From: HRBIN16 sp049969495
GTDB taxonomy: Bacteria > Armatimonadota > HRBIN16
Reading direction: 5' to 3'
DNA length: 16,691 bases
Assembly (NCBI GenBank): GCA_049969495.1
Contig: JBMFOT010000069.1
Span: 1 to 16,691 of the forward strand
A program made the position numbers and the translations under genes. The notes below the pieces were generated by a model. It saw only the letters and a list, made by a program, of their open reading frames with translations. It did no database searches and was not told the origin of the DNA. Below, one piece after another: positions 14,305 through 16,691 of this stretch (positions are counted from its first letter, which is position 1; each line of letters begins with the position of its first letter).

Positions 14305-14333
14305 ATTGTAGCAAACCCGTTTCGAAACGTCAA
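14305..14333 (-). promoter_or_regulatory. Consensus sigma-70 promoter of the prepilin-like gene
   Basis: On the minus strand TTGACG (14328-14333) and TACAAT (14305-14310) are separated by exactly 17 nt. Predicted transcription starts near 14298, giving a leader of about 57 nt. Confidence 0.85.
14318..14329. promoter_or_regulatory. 12-bp palindrome in the promoter spacer, likely operator
   Basis: CGTTTCGAAACG is a perfect palindrome lying between the -35 and -10 boxes and overlapping the edge of the -35. A dimeric regulator bound here would block or remodel RNA polymerase access. The regulator is unknown. Confidence 0.5.
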
Positions 14334-14448
14334 GTGTTTTTGTAGACACTGCTGTTCTCCCATTTCGTCCCTCATGGAGCGGAATGCAGGAGGTTATCCT
14401 CCGTCTCGCCAAATGAATCACAATACTCTTGGAGCAAGAGATGCCACC

Positions 14449-15318
14449 ATGAACCGACGAGAGTTTATTCAGGGGAGTTTGACGATGTTCGGAGCCGCTG
14501 CGTTCGCTTCTTCTGCTTCGGCACAGCCTGCACCGCGCCCACCTGCCTTCCATCTGGGGCTGGTCACCTACAACCTCGCTCGCGCATGGGATGTGCCCAC
14601 CCTTATCGCCCGATGCAAAGCCACCGGTTTCGCGGCGGTGGAGTTGCGCACCACCCACGCGCATGGGGTGGAGCCGGACATCAGCCCTACCAGACGAAAA
14701 GAGGTGCGCCAGCAATTTGAAGACTCGGGTATCGTACTGTGGGGGCTTGGCACCGTGTGCGAGTTCCATTCGCCAGACCCCGCTGTGGTGCGTGAGAACA
14801 TCGAAACCTGTAAGCGATTCTGCGAGCTGGCACGGGATGTAGGCGCGAAAGGTGTGAAAGTGCGCCCCAATGCCCTGCCCGAAGGCGTGCCTGTGGAAAA
14901 AACGTTGGAGCAAATCGGCAAGGCGCTGATAGAGTGTGGCCAGGCAGGAGCCGACAACGGTGTGGAAATCTGGCTGGAGGTGCACGGTCACGGCACGCAG
15001 GAACCGCCCCATATCGCTCGCATCATGCAGCACTGTGGGCATCCCAGCGTCGGCATCACCTGGAACTCCAATCCCACCGACGTGAAGAACGGCAGTGTGC
15101 GCGAGAGCTTTAACCTGCTGAAGGCGTACATCCGCTCGTGCCACATTACCGAACTCACCAGCAACTACCCCTGGCGCGAGCTGTTCGGATTACTGAAGAG
15201 CATCGGGTACGACCGCTACACCCTTGCCGAGATTGCGGGATTGGAGACCACCAGCATTGCGGATACCGAGCGGTTCATGCGTTATTACCGCGCGTTGTGG
15301 CAGGAACTATGTCGGTAG
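14449..15318 (+). CDS. Tat-exported sugar phosphate isomerase/epimerase-like TIM barrel
   Basis: The 289-residue protein has a twin-arginine signal (NRREFIQGS at the very N-terminus, then a hydrophobic stretch ending ASSASAQ). A xylose-isomerase-like TIM barrel follows (FHLGLVTYNLARAWDVPTLI, ATGFAAVELRTTHAHG, IWLEVHGHG, ITWNSNPTD, YTLAEIAG). Some metal-ligand positions of the family (Glu, Asp/Asn, His, Glu) can be matched, but the usual D-x-x-H appears as W-N-S-N-P, so catalysis is uncertain. ATG 14449 puts the RR at residues 3-4. An in-frame ATG at 14413 would add 12 residues; neither start has a strong ribosome binding site, and a GGAGG at 14389 is partly hidden in a GGAGG/CCTCC hairpin. 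It overlaps the next gene by 10 bp and is probably in one operon with it. Confidence 0.85.
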   Translation: MNRREFIQGSLTMFGAAAFASSASAQPAPRPPAFHLGLVTYNLARAWDVPTLIARCKATGFAAVELRTTHAHGVEPDISPTRRKEVRQQFEDSGIVLWGLGTVCEFHSPDPAVVRENIETCKRFCELARDVGAKGVKVRPNALPEGVPVEKTLEQIGKALIECGQAGADNGVEIWLEVHGHGTQEPPHIARIMQHCGHPSVGITWNSNPTDVKNGSVRESFNLLKAYIRSCHITELTSNYPWRELFGLLKSIGYDRYTLAEIAGLETTSIADTERFMRYYRALWQELCR

Positions 15319-16199
15319 GTGCTCCTCCCTGGATGTTCTCCCTGCACGGCGGGCACAGCAGCGAGTTCTGTGACCACGCGCAATCGTCCCTGCGCGAGAT
15401 GCTGGAAGCGGCGGTACAGGCAGGCTATCACACCTTTGGAGTCACAGAACATGCCCCTCGCGTGGAGGCACGTTTCCTCTATCCGAACGAAATCCGGCTG
15501 GGCTGGGACGTGCCTAAAATCGTTGCGGACTTCAATCGCTACGCGCAAACCCTTCCCGCGCTGGCAGAAGAGTTCGCCGACCGCCTGGTCGTGCTTAAAG
15601 GTTTTGAGATCGAGGTCGTGCCCGCCAGATCTTACGCGCGGCTAATGCAGGAGTATCGCCATCGTTACGAGTTTGAGTACATCGTCGGTTCGGTGCACTA
15701 TGTGGACGAAATCTCCATCGACGGTAGCGTCGAGGACTTTCAGCGAGCAATGGAAGCTCACAACGGTGTGGAATCGCTGGCTGTGCATTATTACCATACT
15801 CTTGCGCAGATGGTAGAGGAGTTGCATCCGGAGGTGGTTGCGCATTTAGACCTGATTAAGCTGCATGGACATCGGTTTGGCTCGTTAGATACGCCGGCGA
15901 TACGCCGCGCCGCAGGAAAGGCTCTGGAAGCGATTCGTGAAACAGGCGGTATCATAGAGGTCAATACGGCAGGCTACCGCAAAGGTTTGGGAGAACCCTA
16001 CCCCGCCTCGTGGCTGGTGCAGATGGCGCACCGCATAGGAATCGGCTTCTGCTTTGGCGACGATAGCCACTGTGTAGAGCAGGTGGGTTTCGGTATCGAC
16101 AAGGCAAGGGAGCATCTTCTGGCAAACGGCGTGCGCTCGGTCACGGTGCTTACTCGTGAAAACGGAGAGGTCGTGCGCAAGACGGTGTCGTTGGAATAG
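15309..16199 (+). CDS. PHP-domain phosphatase, histidinol-phosphatase (HisJ-like) family
   Basis: The 296-residue protein is a PHP-superfamily metal phosphoesterase of the histidinol-phosphatase type, which removes phosphate from L-histidinol phosphate in histidine synthesis. The metal-binding motifs are visible: HGGHSSEFCDHA near the N-terminus, TEHAPR, GSVHYVD, AHLDLIKLH and FGDDSHC near the C-terminus. The HGGH form instead of H-x-H belongs to a recognised branch. ATG 15309 follows AGGA and lies inside the end of the upstream isomerase gene. No other histidine gene is nearby, so another phosphomonoester substrate is possible. The family is firm, the exact substrate less so. Confidence 0.85.
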   Translation: MSVGAPPWMFSLHGGHSSEFCDHAQSSLREMLEAAVQAGYHTFGVTEHAPRVEARFLYPNEIRLGWDVPKIVADFNRYAQTLPALAEEFADRLVVLKGFEIEVVPARSYARLMQEYRHRYEFEYIVGSVHYVDEISIDGSVEDFQRAMEAHNGVESLAVHYYHTLAQMVEELHPEVVAHLDLIKLHGHRFGSLDTPAIRRAAGKALEAIRETGGIIEVNTAGYRKGLGEPYPASWLVQMAHRIGIGFCFGDDSHCVEQVGFGIDKAREHLLANGVRSVTVLTRENGEVVRKTVSLE

Positions 16200-16257
16200 G
16201 GGCACACGGATTGGATACGCAGGGAGCAATTTTTCCGCAAAAAAGCGGGATAAACGC

Positions 16258-16287
16258 TTGACAAGCGCAGGGCAAAAGGTGTATATA
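16258..16287 (+). promoter_or_regulatory. Promoter of tRNA-Leu
   Basis: A perfect TTGACA (16258-16263) and TATATA (16282-16287) are 18 nt apart, about 11 bp ahead of the mature tRNA 5' end. The -35 lies inside a palindrome, CGCTTG-A-CAAGCG (16255-16267). Confidence 0.8.
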
Positions 16288-16298
16288 TAAAGGTGGAT

Positions 16299-16385
16299 GC
16301 CGACGTGGTGAAATTGGTAAACACGCTAGGTTCAGGGTCTAGTGCCCGAACGGGCTTGGGGGTTCGAGTCCCCCCGTCGGCACCA
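16299..16385 (+). tRNA. tRNA-Leu, anticodon CAG
   Basis: The acceptor stem GCCGACG (16299-16305) pairs with CGTCGGC (16375-16381), followed by discriminator A and an encoded CCA. The D-loop carries GAAATTGGTAAAC, the anticodon loop TTCAGGG gives CAG, and a class II variable arm (TGCCCGAACGGGC) and GGTTCGAGTCC T-arm are present. It is very similar to the bacterial tRNA-Leu(CAG) form. Confidence 0.97.
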
Positions 16386-16414
16386 CTTCTACTACACCTA
16401 TTCCCTTGTCCCCG

Positions 16415-16519
16415 CTAATACCACACCATCTTGTGCCTGAGAACGCAAGGAGGCAGGACAGGCACAAGATGAAAGGCACTAGACTTAGCATCGTTGACAC
16501 AACCACATTGAATCTTCAC
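16415..16519 (-). CDS. Possible 34-residue cysteine-containing peptide
   Basis: GTG 16519 is preceded, at a spacing of 7 nt, by AGGAGGTGA (16527-16535), a nine-base perfect complement of the 16S anti-Shine-Dalgarno. The frame reads MKIQCGCVNDAKSSAF... with three cysteines and ends with TAG at 16415. The ribosome binding site is the only real support. The frame runs through the 13-bp inverted repeat, and no known peptide family is recognised. It may be a remnant or chance. Confidence 0.25.
   Translation of the reverse strand: MKIQCGCVNDAKSSAFHLVPVLPPCVLRHKMVWY
16427..16471. repeat. 13-bp perfect inverted repeat downstream of tRNA-Leu
   Basis: CATCTTGTGCCTG (16427-16439) and CAGGCACAAGATG (16459-16471) flank a 19-nt loop. 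No T-tract follows on either strand, so it is not a typical terminator. Confidence 0.8.
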
Positions 16520-16548
16520 AACACGGTCACCTCCTGCGCAAGGTAGGC

Positions 16549-16567
16549 AACACCCTCCGAGGGTGTT
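16549..16567. repeat. 9-bp inverted repeat hairpin
   Basis: AACACCCTC and GAGGGTGTT surround a single base. The T-run after it is weak on both strands. It lies upstream of the ribosome binding site of the possible minus-strand peptide. Confidence 0.7.
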
Positions 16568-16592
16568 CGAAATTGTTGGTTGAATGGATAGA

Positions 16593-16672
16593 TCACCCAA
16601 CCCCCTTGCCCCCTTCCCTGCGAGGGAAGGGGGAACGCCCCCCTCTCCTCGTAGGAGAGGGGACGGGGGTGA
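16593..16672. repeat. 80-bp clover-shaped element with two perfect hairpins
   Basis: An outer pairing of TCACCC (16593-16598) with GGGTGA (16667-16672) encloses two hairpins. The first is CCCCCTTCCCT with AGGGAAGGGGG (11 bp, 3-nt loop, 16609-16633); the second is CCCCTCTCCT with AGGAGAGGGG (10 bp, 3-nt loop, 16640-16662). This layout resembles dispersed intergenic repeats seen in many environmental genomes, and copies elsewhere in this genome are likely. No coding frame is supported here. Confidence 0.7.
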
Positions 16673-16691
16673 GGTAAGACAAGGGGTAGCA

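Larger units (their letters stand above)
14275..14350. repeat. 8-bp inverted repeat flanking the prepilin promoter
   Basis: AGTGTCTA at 14275-14282 and TAGACACT at 14343-14350 face each other across the promoter, 60 bp apart: one arm in the leader, the other just upstream of the -35. A second inverted pair, GTGGTGGT (14261-14268) and ACCACCAC (14296-14303), could form a hairpin near the ribosome binding site. Confidence 0.4.

Noticed and set aside
15309..15380. HGGH instead of H-x-H in the PHP protein as a damaged active site
   Set aside because: A HisJ-like branch with HGGHS...FC..HA is known, and all later metal ligands are present.
16201..16257. CCGC-AAAAAA-GCGG after the PHP gene as an intrinsic terminator
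   Set aside because: The stem is only 4 bp and no T-run follows on the plus strand.
16299..16691. tRNA-Leu as an integration site for a genomic island
   Set aside because: No integrase gene or second copy of the tRNA 3' end is visible before the window ends.
16386..16691. CRISPR-like array in the repeated C/G-rich tail
   Set aside because: The hairpins differ in sequence and there are no regularly spaced identical repeats.

Overview
The window looks like a chromosomal segment of a diderm, moderately GC-rich environmental bacterium, most likely an Armatimonadota member. The best taxonomic hint is the type IV-prepilin-like protein with an H-X9-DG motif and the run FPVFARAREKARQ, a style common in Armatimonadota and related Planctomycetota-type genomes. 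The Tat-exported Gfo/Idh/MocA oxidoreductase, the uroporphyrinogen-decarboxylase-like protein and several sugar isomerase/epimerase TIM barrels fit that picture. The phylum is inferred from gene style; no 16S or marker gene is present.

Left part (1-5300). A secreted beta-barrel-like gene (171-842) is interrupted by an in-frame TGA just after its signal peptide. It is followed by a PEBP-family lipoprotein, a convergent D-2-hydroxyacid dehydrogenase, a divergent UroD/MtaA-like protein, and a Tat-exported Gfo/Idh/MocA oxidoreductase with its own terminator.

Centre (5300-10040). A three-gene minus-strand operon (8062 to 5304) encodes two related secreted proteins, the second very methionine-rich, and an ApbE flavin transferase. 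Divergent from it, an alkyltransferase-like DNA-repair protein is translationally coupled to a TIM-barrel isomerase. Next comes a self-contained unit: a strong sigma-70 promoter, a structured leader of about 155 nt, a 69-aa protein of unknown function and an intrinsic terminator.

Housekeeping block (10040-13460). accD-accA (acetyl-CoA carboxyltransferase) is divergent from pheA (chorismate mutase/prephenate dehydratase with ACT domain). A cold-shock protein gene follows, preceded by a perfect sigma-54 consensus promoter. A strong bidirectional terminator separates it from the convergent prepilin-like gene.

Right part (13459-16691). The prepilin-like gene has a consensus promoter with a 12-bp palindrome in the spacer, nested within wider inverted repeats. 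Divergent from it are a Tat-exported isomerase/epimerase and an overlapping PHP-family phosphatase, then tRNA-Leu(CAG). The last 300 bp hold no convincing gene but contain a 13-bp inverted repeat, a short hairpin, and an 80-bp clover-shaped element made of two perfect hairpins enclosed by a closing stem. No CRISPR array, rRNA, transposase or phage gene was seen. The points most worth following up are the in-frame TGA with a CxxU context, the sigma-54 site on a cold-shock gene, the small protein with the structured leader, and the nested operators of the prepilin promoter.
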